Positions 1 to 5,961 of a stretch of DNA of 9,902 nucleotides are shown piece by piece. This DNA is from an uncultured Cocleimonas sp. (GTDB lineage Bacteria; Pseudomonadota; Gammaproteobacteria; Thiotrichales; Thiotrichaceae), in contig CALJIH010000280.1 in NCBI GenBank assembly GCA_937974135.1, positions 1 to 9,902 of the forward strand, read 5' to 3'. The notes under the pieces were generated by a model that ran no database searches, was not told the DNA's origin, and saw only the letters and a program-made list of their open reading frames with translations. The position numbers and the translations under genes were made by a program. How positions within the stretch are numbered: position 1 is the first letter of the stretch; every line of letters starts with the position of its first letter.

Positions 1-213
1 AAGAGCGATAAGCTTATAAAAATCAATAAATCGCATTGGTTAGCAGATTTAAACGCATTTGATATTAATCACTTAGGGGCATCATCTCAGGGATCAATTG
101 ATGATATTGATCGTGCGGAATGTTTTGTTAAATGTAAAGAAAACACCCTTGGTGATTCCGAAGAACAACGGTATTTCTATTTACCAAATACATTCGCATT
201 TCCAAAAAATTAG
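1..213 (+). CDS. 3' end of an unrecognised protein gene (partial)
   Basis: Frame 1 is open from the first base to a TAG at 211-213, giving 70 residues with no start codon in the window, so the gene would begin to the left. The peptide starts KSDKLIKINKSHWLADLN and ends in YLPNTFAFPKN. It is polar and mixed, with two cysteines in an AECFVKCKE segment, and has no membrane segment or motif I recognise. Seventy codons without a stop in AT-rich DNA is suggestive but not conclusive. It converges on the merR-like gene, with 171 bases between the two stops, and a terminator-like structure lies 105-160 bases downstream on the same strand. No function is proposed. Confidence 0.5.
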   Translation, partial: KSDKLIKINKSHWLADLNAFDINHLGASSQGSIDDIDRAECFVKCKENTLGDSEEQRYFYLPNTFAFPKN

Positions 214-318
214 AACCTTAAACTTACACAAGACTTATAGAAACGCCACAACAACTATCCTAAAGGATAATTTTACACTACTCAGGCGATCTTTAGTAAG
301 ACTATGTTGGAGCAGAGC

Positions 319-372
319 GACAACCACCTAAAGAGTGGGTAAAAACCCATAAAAGTGGAGGGGTGTCTTTTT
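319..372 (+). terminator. Terminator-like structured element, copy A
   Basis: GACA (319-322) can pair with TGTC (364-367), which is followed at once by a T-run (368-372). Inside lies a small hairpin, TGGGT (336-340), loop AAAA, ACCCA (345-349). Two more tetraloop hairpins lie upstream: TATCC-TAAA-GGATA (256-269) and TCTT-TAGT-AAGA (290-301). The T-run fits plus-strand transcription, so it could end the partial gene at 1-213. The closing helix is short, so this is weaker than a classic intrinsic terminator. Its 3' half recurs at 8317-8348. No comparable T-run follows the merR-like gene on the minus strand. Confidence 0.4.
341..372 (+). repeat. 32-base dispersed repeat, copy A
   Basis: This matches 8317-8348 at 28 of 32 positions without gaps and in the same orientation. 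The core is CATAAAAG, then a G-rich stretch, then TGTCTTTTT. The differences are at 345, 347, 356 and 359. Here the G-rich stretch is interrupted by T356 and A359, whereas copy B is pure G. Both copies lie between genes. Confidence 0.75.
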
Positions 373-384
373 CAGTTTAAAATA

Positions 385-741
385 CTAAGATTTAAGTATT
401 CTGAGAATATCTTCCAATTCTGTAATCAACTGACGCGATAGTTGGCTAGATTTATTACTATCATCTTCAGCTTCAGCACCAGATAGTTTCTGACGCGCAC
501 CGTTAATTGTATAACCTTGCTCATGCAATAAGCTACGAATTTGACGGATTAGAAGAACGTCTTCTCTTTGGTAATAACGACGATTACCTCGACGTTTCAT
601 TGGCTTTAGATTAGGAAATTCTTGTTCCCAGTATCGTAATACATGTGATTTAACACCGCAAAGGTTGCTAACTTCTCCAATAGTAAAATAACGTTTGCTG
701 GGTATCGCAGGTAATTCTTTGTTATTTGACGCTTCCAGCAT
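385..741 (-). CDS. MerR-family transcriptional regulator downstream of ihfA
   Basis: A 118-residue protein with an N-terminal MerR winged-helix DNA-binding domain at about residues 17-86. It begins RYFTIGEVSNLCGV, followed by the recognition segment HVLRYWEQEFP and the wing RRGNRRYYQREDV. The C-terminal 30 residues are polar and probably helical, with no cysteine cluster for metal sensing, so the ligand is unknown. A MerR-like protein of this kind right after ihfA is common in gammaproteobacteria and is usually annotated only as a MerR-family regulator. The start ATG at 741 lies inside ihfA, a 20-base overlap, which suggests translational coupling. It is the last gene of the minus-strand operon. 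Targets cannot be read from the sequence. Confidence 0.93.
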   Translation of the reverse strand: MLEASNNKELPAIPSKRYFTIGEVSNLCGVKSHVLRYWEQEFPNLKPMKRRGNRRYYQREDVLLIRQIRSLLHEQGYTINGARQKLSGAEAEDDSNKSSQLSRQLITELEDILRILKS

Positions 742-1021
742 ACTTCTCTACCCTTTGTTTAAGTTTTTGACCAGGACGGAAGGTAACAACACGACGGGCA
801 CTAACGGGGATTGCTTCACCCGATTTAGGATTACGGCCAGGACGTTGAGCTTTGTCACGAAGCATAAAATTACCAAAACCTGATAATTTAATGTTCTGTC
901 CTTGCTCTAAAGCAGTTCTAATTTCTTCAAAAAACATCTCTACGAGTTCTTTGGCTTCTCTTTTATTTAATCCTAATTCATCAAATAAATGCTCGACCAT
1001 ACCTGCTTTAGTCAGTGTCAT
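722..1021 (-). CDS. ihfA: Integration host factor alpha subunit
   Basis: A 99-residue member of the HU/IHF family, the usual IhfA length. It begins MTLTKAGMVEHLFDELGLNK and has the helical dimerisation body (about 1-45), then the beta-arm with RPGRNPKSGEAIPV (about 60-73). Pro65 is the residue that in this family inserts into the DNA minor groove and kinks it. In other bacteria it pairs with IhfB to bend DNA at specific sites in recombination, replication and promoter control. A purine-rich ribosome-binding site (AAGGAAGGAG) lies 9 bases before the ATG. It follows pheT by 80 bases, a gap holding only a weak 6-bp hairpin (1083-1099) and no clear promoter, and it overlaps the merR-like gene by 20 bases. 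Confidence 0.97.
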   Translation of the reverse strand: MTLTKAGMVEHLFDELGLNKREAKELVEMFFEEIRTALEQGQNIKLSGFGNFMLRDKAQRPGRNPKSGEAIPVSARRVVTFRPGQKLKQRVEKYAGSVK

Positions 1022-1101
1022 TTTATAAGTCTCCTTCCTTACGTCGCAACTTCATTAAGAATAGTTCAACCAGAACAAAAGTTTACAGAATACCTGTAAT
1101 T

Positions 1102-3489
1102 TTATCTTAAAACCGCACCAGTCTCTTTTTTAAGTGACGCCATGATCTTCTCAACATGTGCACTAATTTCTTGTTCTTCTAGGGTGCGCGAAAAGTCCTG
1201 AAAAATCAAGCTTAAAGCGATACTTTTTTGTCCTGAATCTACGTTTTCCCCTTCATAAACATCGAAAACAAAGGATTCTACTAATTCTTTAATTTTCAAT
1301 CGTTCTATTGCTTTTTTCAATTGTGAAAAACTAATATTACGCTCAACTAATAAAGCTAAATCACGTCTAATTGAAGGGTATGGTGAAAGCTTAGTATATT
1401 CTGGTAACTTTTTCTTAGAAATTAAGTCAATATCAAGTTCAAATACAAAAACTTGTTGATCTAAGTCTAATTTCTTTTCAATAGCAGGATGTATCGCTCC
1501 GCAAACACCAACGATATTTCCATCCGATAGTATATTTGCAGATTGTCCAGGGTGTAATGAAATATGGTCTGTAGCCGCGAATTCAAAATCTTGTCCGCTT
1601 GCATTTGCCAGTAAAGCTTCAACATCGCCTTTAATATCAAAGAAATCAACAGGCTTAGACTCACTATTCCATGTTTCAGCAAATAAAGAACCTGTAATTG
1701 CACCAGCTATTTTTTTGCGTTGGGTCAAACCTTGATCTGTTTGGACAAAACTAAGACCTGTTTCAAAAAATCTCACCCGAGATTGTTGGCGTTTTACATT
1801 TTTGTCTAATGCAGGAATCAATCCAGACCATAAAGAGCTTCGCATAATGGACAGCTCTTCTGAAATGGGATTAGAGAGTTTTATTTGACTCTGAGAAGGA
1901 CTCAATAATGACTCAACTTCAGAGGGTACAAAACTGTATGTGATTGCTTCTTGATAGCCACGAGCAACAAGTACATTACGTAGTTCTTCATCAGTAACCA
2001 AGGTTTCTTCTTTACGTGCGATTAAAGGTTCCATGGGTCGCAGTCGCGCTGGAATATTATCGTAACCATAAATCCGAGCGACTTCTTCAACTAAATCTTC
2101 AGATGTAGCTAAATCAAATCTGAAGATTGGTGGTGTTACATCCCAACCATTTTCAAAAGCACTAAGTTCACAACCAAGTCGTGTCAAAATATCTTCTACC
2201 CGACTAGCTTCAACTTCAATACCCAAGTGGCGCTTTATTCTATACGCTTCAAAATGGATAACGTCGCGTTTTTGTAGAGCATCATTTACCATTACATCAG
2301 TAATCGGCCCAACTTTACCACCACAGATTTCGGTAATTAATTGTGTAGCTCGTTCCATTGCTTTAACTTGTAAATCTGGAGATACACCTCTTTCAAAGCG
2401 ATGTGATGAATCTGTATGCAAACCATATTGACGCGCTTTACCCATGATTTTTTCAGGAAGGAAAAATGCGCTTTCAAGAAAGATATTTTTTGTATCGTCA
2501 CTAACCGAACTATCTTCCCCACCCATAATACCGGCTAAACCCTGTGCTTGATTGTCATCAGCAATCACCAAGGTCTCAGCTTTCAAATTTACAGTTGTTC
2601 CGTTTAACAATGCTTGAGGCTCACCTGCAATAGATCGCCTAACATTGATTCCACCTTCTAACTTATCAAAATCAAAACCGTGCATAGGCTGACCGAGTTC
2701 TAACATAACGTAATTCGTAACATCAACTACTGGTCCTAAACTACGAATATCAGAACGTAACAATTTATCAATCATCCAATCTGGAGTCTTAGCTTTAACG
2801 TCTAAGTCTTTAATAATTCTACCGACATAACGATGACAGAGATCATCGGCAGTAATTTTCACTGGGAAAGTTTGATCGTGATCTAATTCAGCTACGTTAA
2901 TATCTGGAACATTCACTGGCGCTTGCATAATTACGCCCAACTCACGTGATACTCCAGCCACAGAGAGTAAATCAGCACGGTTTGGGGTTGCGTCTAGATC
3001 TAGCACGACATCATCTAGATCAAAAATGTCACGAAGATTCTTGCCTAATTCAGCTTCATCAGGAATTGCCAATAATCCTTCATCACCTTCACCCATACCT
3101 AGAGTTTCAGAACCGCAGAACATTCCGCTCGACTCTACGCCACGAAGTTTTCCTTTTTTGATTTTTAAAGGTTTTTCTCCATCTTTGGAACTTGGCAAAA
3201 CAGCACCTATCATAGCTACGGGTACTTTCTGTTCCAATTCGACAGGTGCATTAGTAACGATTTGCAACAGATCATCTAGTCCTATATCTACCTGACATAC
3301 TTTTAAACGGTCTGCATCTGGGTGTTGTTCGATACTTTTTATTTGCCCTACTCTTACATCCGTAAAATCTGATGCGACTGGATCAATACCGTCCAGCTCT
3401 GTGCCTGACATAATAAGTTGATGAGCAATTTCTTCAGTTGTTGCATCAAGCTCTACCCATTCACGCAACCAATTTTCACTTACTTTCAT
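1102..3489 (-). CDS. pheT: Phenylalanine--tRNA ligase beta subunit
   Basis: A 795-residue protein, the same length I recall for E. coli PheT. It forms an alpha2-beta2 enzyme with PheS that attaches phenylalanine to tRNA-Phe. Visible domains in order: the N terminus MKVSENWLREWVE; a tRNA-binding OB-fold at about 40-150 (QHPDADRLKVCQV); the B3/B4 editing domain that hydrolyses Tyr-tRNA-Phe at about 210-395, including VDVTNYVMLELGQPMHGFD and SSHRFERGV; the B5 domain at about 405-475, ending EDLVEEVARIYGYDNIP; the catalytic-like core; and a C-terminal ferredoxin-fold anticodon-binding domain from about 700 (SPYPSIRRDLALLVE). It starts 15 bases after pheS and is surely cotranscribed with it. No frameshift or truncation is apparent. 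Confidence 0.98.
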   Translation of the reverse strand: MKVSENWLREWVELDATTEEIAHQLIMSGTELDGIDPVASDFTDVRVGQIKSIEQHPDADRLKVCQVDIGLDDLLQIVTNAPVELEQKVPVAMIGAVLPSSKDGEKPLKIKKGKLRGVESSGMFCGSETLGMGEGDEGLLAIPDEAELGKNLRDIFDLDDVVLDLDATPNRADLLSVAGVSRELGVIMQAPVNVPDINVAELDHDQTFPVKITADDLCHRYVGRIIKDLDVKAKTPDWMIDKLLRSDIRSLGPVVDVTNYVMLELGQPMHGFDFDKLEGGINVRRSIAGEPQALLNGTTVNLKAETLVIADDNQAQGLAGIMGGEDSSVSDDTKNIFLESAFFLPEKIMGKARQYGLHTDSSHRFERGVSPDLQVKAMERATQLITEICGGKVGPITDVMVNDALQKRDVIHFEAYRIKRHLGIEVEASRVEDILTRLGCELSAFENGWDVTPPIFRFDLATSEDLVEEVARIYGYDNIPARLRPMEPLIARKEETLVTDEELRNVLVARGYQEAITYSFVPSEVESLLSPSQSQIKLSNPISEELSIMRSSLWSGLIPALDKNVKRQQSRVRFFETGLSFVQTDQGLTQRKKIAGAITGSLFAETWNSESKPVDFFDIKGDVEALLANASGQDFEFAATDHISLHPGQSANILSDGNIVGVCGAIHPAIEKKLDLDQQVFVFELDIDLISKKKLPEYTKLSPYPSIRRDLALLVERNISFSQLKKAIERLKIKELVESFVFDVYEGENVDSGQKSIALSLIFQDFSRTLEEQEISAHVEKIMASLKKETGAVLR

Positions 3490-3504
3490 AGACTTATATT
3501 AACC

Positions 3505-4524
3505 TTATGCAAACTGCTTTAAGAAACGAACGTCGTTATCAAACAACTTACGCAAATCATCAATGCCGTAACGCAGCATTGCTAAACGATCAATACCAAA
3601 ACCGAAAGCAAAGCCCGTATATTCCTCAGGATCAATTCCTACATGACGAAAAACTTCAGGATTCACCATGCCACAACCCATAACTTCGATCCATCCTGTA
3701 TTACCGCACACTCGACAACCACCGCCATTACACAGTACACATTGAATATCTGTTTCTGCAGAGGGTTCTGTGAATGGGAAATAATGCGGACGGAAACGTG
3801 TAGGTAAATCCTCTACTTCAAAGAATGCTTTAAAGAAAGCTTCAAGTATTCCTTTAAGGTCGGAAAAGGTGACATCCTTATCAACCATCAGACCTTCTAC
3901 CTGATGAAACATTGGGCTATGTGTTACATCGGAATCACAACGATATACACGACCAGGTGCAATTATTCTTAAAGGTGGTTCTTTATTTTCCATAGTACGA
4001 ATTTGTACTGGTGAGGTGTGCGTTCTCAACAAAGTCCCATCATCAAAATAAAAGGTATCATGAGAAGCACGAGATGGATGATGATCAGGAATATTTAGCG
4101 CAGTAAAATTATGATAATCATCTTCAATTTCTGGGCCCACTTCCACACCAAAACCTAATTGCATGAAGATTTCTTCGATACGTTTCGCTGTTCGTGTAAC
4201 AGGATGCAAACTGCCAGCTTCCATCTGTCGACCAGGCAAAGTGATATCCACACTTTCATTTTGCAGACGCTCATTCAAAGCAACTTCTTCTAAAACTTCT
4301 TTACGTTCATTTATGAGTAAAGCTATAGCTTGCTTTACTTTATTAATCTCTTGACCTGCCTCTTTGCGTTGCTCTGCTGGCAATTGTCCTAGTTGCTTAA
4401 GCTGATCTGTGACTAAACCTTTTTTGCCAAGATAATGTACACGTATTTCATCAAGCTCAGATAATCCACTCGTTGCTTCGAGTTGGGATTTCGCTTGTTG
4501 CATGAGTTCTGTCAGTTTATCCAC
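3505..4524 (-). CDS. pheS: Phenylalanine--tRNA ligase alpha subunit
   Basis: Catalytic subunit of PheRS and a class II synthetase. I choose the GTG at 4524, giving 339 residues. GGAG (4531-4534) sits 6 bases before it, and VDKLTEL then lines up with the N terminus of E. coli PheS as I remember it (MSHLAEL). A TTG at 4536 would overlap that ribosome-binding site. The N-terminal tRNA-binding coiled coil covers about 1-90. The catalytic domain carries motif 2 (GRVYRCDSDVTHSPMFHQ) and motif 3 (GFAFGFGIDRLAMLRYG), where the Ala is at the position linked to phenylalanine specificity. A four-cysteine insert, CxxC-x4-CxxC at about residues 262-273, could bind zinc. E. coli lacks it, though it is common in other bacteria. 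Confidence 0.97.
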   Translation of the reverse strand: MDKLTELMQQAKSQLEATSGLSELDEIRVHYLGKKGLVTDQLKQLGQLPAEQRKEAGQEINKVKQAIALLINERKEVLEEVALNERLQNESVDITLPGRQMEAGSLHPVTRTAKRIEEIFMQLGFGVEVGPEIEDDYHNFTALNIPDHHPSRASHDTFYFDDGTLLRTHTSPVQIRTMENKEPPLRIIAPGRVYRCDSDVTHSPMFHQVEGLMVDKDVTFSDLKGILEAFFKAFFEVEDLPTRFRPHYFPFTEPSAETDIQCVLCNGGGCRVCGNTGWIEVMGCGMVNPEVFRHVGIDPEEYTGFAFGFGIDRLAMLRYGIDDLRKLFDNDVRFLKQFA

Positions 4525-4530
4525 TGAAGT

Positions 4531-4534
4531 CTCC
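4531..4534 (-). promoter_or_regulatory. Ribosome-binding site that decides the pheS start
   Basis: Read on the minus strand, TTTGGAGACTTCAGTG places GGAG 6 bases before GTG (4524-4522). The upstream in-frame TTG (4536-4534) shares a base with the GGAG and is preceded only by AT-rich sequence. GTG is therefore the likelier start. Confidence 0.75.
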
Positions 4535-4580
4535 AAATATTTTATTTAAAATTAAACCCTTAAATAAGAATTTTTTTCAT

Positions 4581-4618
4581 AAAAAAAGCGAGGGAAGGCA
4601 ATCACCTTTCCTCGCTTT
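4581..4618 (-). terminator. Strong intrinsic terminator between rplT and pheS (possible attenuator)
   Basis: On the minus strand the arm AAAGCGAGGAAAGG (4618-4605) pairs with CCTTCCCTCGCTTT (4598-4585) around a 6-base loop. The stem is 14 pairs with one A-C mismatch, and the 3' arm runs into T7 (4587-4581). It lies 56 bases before the pheS start, inside the operon, so it should cut expression of pheST-ihfA-merR relative to rplT. In E. coli pheST is controlled by attenuation at this place. I see no obvious antiterminator pairing with its arms. On the plus strand the T-run after the stem is broken, so minus-strand function is more likely. Confidence 0.85.
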
Positions 4619-4633
4619 GTATTACATTTTTTG

Positions 4634-4666
4634 AGTCTATATTTTAAGTGTTATAAAAAATAGACT
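4634..4666 (-). promoter_or_regulatory. Leader hairpin upstream of the pheS terminator
   Basis: AGTCTAT (4666-4660) pairs with ATAGACT (4640-4634), a perfect 7-bp stem extended by T-A pairs, placed between the rplT stop and the terminator. The 5' arm and loop hold a short reading frame with three TTT Phe codons (4675-4640, LFSLFFITLKI then TAG). It has no ATG, GTG or TTG, only a CTG at 4675 and no ribosome-binding site. It recalls the PheM leader peptide of E. coli, but translation is unproven. Confidence 0.35.
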
Positions 4667-4676
4667 AAACAGTAAA

Positions 4677-5033
4677 CTAAGCTAGGGCAGCTTTTGCCTT
4701 CTCAGCTAACTGTCCAAAAGCATCAATGTCGTTTACTGCTAAATCAGCCAACATTTTACGATCAACTTCGATGTTTGATTTGTTTAAACCATCCATGAAA
4801 CGACTGTACGATAGATCAAATAATCTAGCAGCAGCATTGATACGTACAATCCATAAACGACGGAACTGACGTTTCTTTTGGCGACGATCACGGTAAGCAT
4901 ATTGACCTGCTTTAGTAACTGCCTGATTTGCTACACGATAAACACGACTTCGTGCTCCGTAATAACCTTTTGCTTTCTTTAATACTTTTTTGTGTTTTGC
5001 GCGTGCTGTAACACCGCGTTTTACTCTAGCCAT
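4677..5033 (-). CDS. rplT: 50S ribosomal protein L20
   Basis: A 118-residue, very basic protein of normal L20 length. It begins MARVKRGVTARAKHKKVLKKAKGY cut here only for quoting; the long basic N-terminal extension (about 1-60) threads into 23S rRNA and is followed by a globular helical domain (about 60-118) with RLWIVRINAAARLFDLSYSR. L20 is needed early in 50S assembly. In enterobacteria it also represses translation of its own operon by binding the mRNA. It lies 36 bases after rpmI with an AGAGG ribosome-binding site, and is followed by the strong terminator before pheS. Confidence 0.98.
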   Translation of the reverse strand: MARVKRGVTARAKHKKVLKKAKGYYGARSRVYRVANQAVTKAGQYAYRDRRQKKRQFRRLWIVRINAAARLFDLSYSRFMDGLNKSNIEVDRKMLADLAVNDIDAFGQLAEKAKAALA

Positions 5034-5069
5034 TTTCTATAATCCTCTAAATTATTTAAGCGGTGTTAA

Positions 5070-5267
5070 TTAAACGTACGGTAACATTCTACGAACCATT
5101 GGCGTATCGACTTTCTCGACAACGTCAGTAGCGCGTAAATGACGCTTACGTTTACTGCTTTTCTTTGTGAGGATGTGGCGCAGATGCGACTGCTTACACT
5201 TGTAGGTGCCGTTAGCACGCTTGCGGAAACGCTTAGCAGCGCCGCGGTTAGTTTTCATCTTAGGCAT
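5070..5267 (-). CDS. rpmI: 50S ribosomal protein L35
   Basis: A 65-residue basic protein, the same length as E. coli L35, beginning MPKMKTNRGAAKRFRK. It has the family core LRHILTKKSSKRKRHLR at about residues 29-45 and ends in LPYV. It is a small 23S rRNA-binding component of the large subunit. GGAG lies 7 bases before the ATG. The gene sits between infC (110-base gap) and rplT (36-base gap), the standard order, so it is cotranscribed and probably translationally coupled with rplT. Confidence 0.98.
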   Translation of the reverse strand: MPKMKTNRGAAKRFRKRANGTYKCKQSHLRHILTKKSSKRKRHLRATDVVEKVDTPMVRRMLPYV

Positions 5268-5324
5268 CTTTTATCTCCAAATAGTCACTCATTGCTAGGC
5301 AAGTATTGTGATTGGGTTAATGAA

Positions 5325-5357
5325 CATTCCTGTAAGAGTGCCTCTCCTTAAGGAATG
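5325..5357 (-). promoter_or_regulatory. Hairpin in the infC-rpmI gap, candidate L20 leader site
   Basis: On the minus strand CATTCC (5357-5352) pairs with GGAATG (5330-5325), enclosing a second stem AAGGAG/CTCTT with one bulged base. It lies 58 bases before the rpmI start. In E. coli L20 represses rpmI-rplT by binding structured mRNA in this region. Whether this fold carries the 23S-like L20 recognition site cannot be judged by eye. Confidence 0.3.
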
Positions 5358-5377
5358 GAATAAATCTAGTTAAACTT

Positions 5378-5911
5378 TTAGGCTTCGCCTTTAGCTTTTT
5401 TAATCGGACCAATCACCATAATCATTTGGCGACCTTCCATTTTCGGGAACTGTTCAACCGCCCCGTATTCTTCTAAATCTGTTTCAACACGTTTAAGCAT
5501 TTCCATGCCTAATTCTCTGTGCGCCATTTCACGACCTCTAAAACGAATCGTAACTTTGGTCTTATCACCATTTTCGAGAAACTCTATCAGCTTCTTAAGT
5601 TTGATATTGTAATCACCAATATCAGTACCCGGTCTCATTTTAATTTCTTTGACCTGAGTTTTCTTTTGTTTCTTCTTATTTGCGCCTTTTTGTTTACTTT
5701 GAGAGAACTTAAATTTACCGTAATCCATGATGCGGCAAACAGGTGGTTCTGCAGTTGGTACTATCTCAACCAAATCTAATGAATCTGCGGCGGCTCTTTC
5801 CATCGCCTCAGTAGTTTTAACGACACCTACGTTTTCGCCATCCTTATCAATGAGTCTAACTTCAGTTAAGTTAATTTCATCATTGACTCGGTTCTTCTTT
5901 GGTTTAGCGAT
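5378..5911 (-). CDS. infC: Translation initiation factor IF-3 (ATC start)
   Basis: IF3 binds the 30S subunit, keeps it apart from 50S and checks start-codon and initiator-tRNA pairing. The 177-residue reading begins (M/I)AKPKKNRVNDEINLTEVRL. The N-domain ends with EPPVCRIMDYGKFKF (about 54-69), a lysine-rich linker follows (KQKGANKKKQKKTQ), and the C-domain contains KEIKMRPGTDIGDY and RFRGREMAHRELGM. The first ATG (5803) lies 36 residues inside the conserved N-domain. An in-frame TAG is only five codons before the ATC at 5911, with no ATG, GTG or TTG between, and AGAGG lies 9 bases upstream. Rare AUU, AUC or AUA starts are known for infC and underlie IF3 self-repression. The gene follows thrS by 50 bases. 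Confidence 0.95.
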   Translation of the reverse strand: MAKPKKNRVNDEINLTEVRLIDKDGENVGVVKTTEAMERAAADSLDLVEIVPTAEPPVCRIMDYGKFKFSQSKQKGANKKKQKKTQVKEIKMRPGTDIGDYNIKLKKLIEFLENGDKTKVTIRFRGREMAHRELGMEMLKRVETDLEEYGAVEQFPKMEGRQMIMVIGPIKKAKGEA

Positions 5912-5920
5912 ATTGTTTAA

Positions 5921-5925
5921 CCTCT
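5921..5925 (-). promoter_or_regulatory. Ribosome-binding site supporting the infC ATC start
   Basis: AGAGG on the minus strand ends 9 bases before ATC (5911-5909). The stop codon TAG at 5926-5924 overlaps it, so in this frame no earlier start is possible. Confidence 0.75.
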
Positions 5926-5961
5926 AATAAATTATTTCTAAAAAGCACAAAACTAGTCGGG

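Noticed and set aside
98..331. A 77-codon plus-strand frame over the left gap
   Set aside because: It overlaps the better-placed frame ending at 213 and the hairpin element, its protein looks random, and no ribosome-binding site precedes it.
3721..3780. The four-cysteine insert in PheS as an unusual domain fusion
   Set aside because: This insert is widespread in bacterial PheS. The enterobacterial version simply lacks it.
5378..5803. infC as a 141-residue protein starting at ATG 5803
   Set aside because: This removes conserved IF3 N-domain sequence (VNDEINLTEVRL). The upstream ATC start with a ribosome-binding site fits the family.
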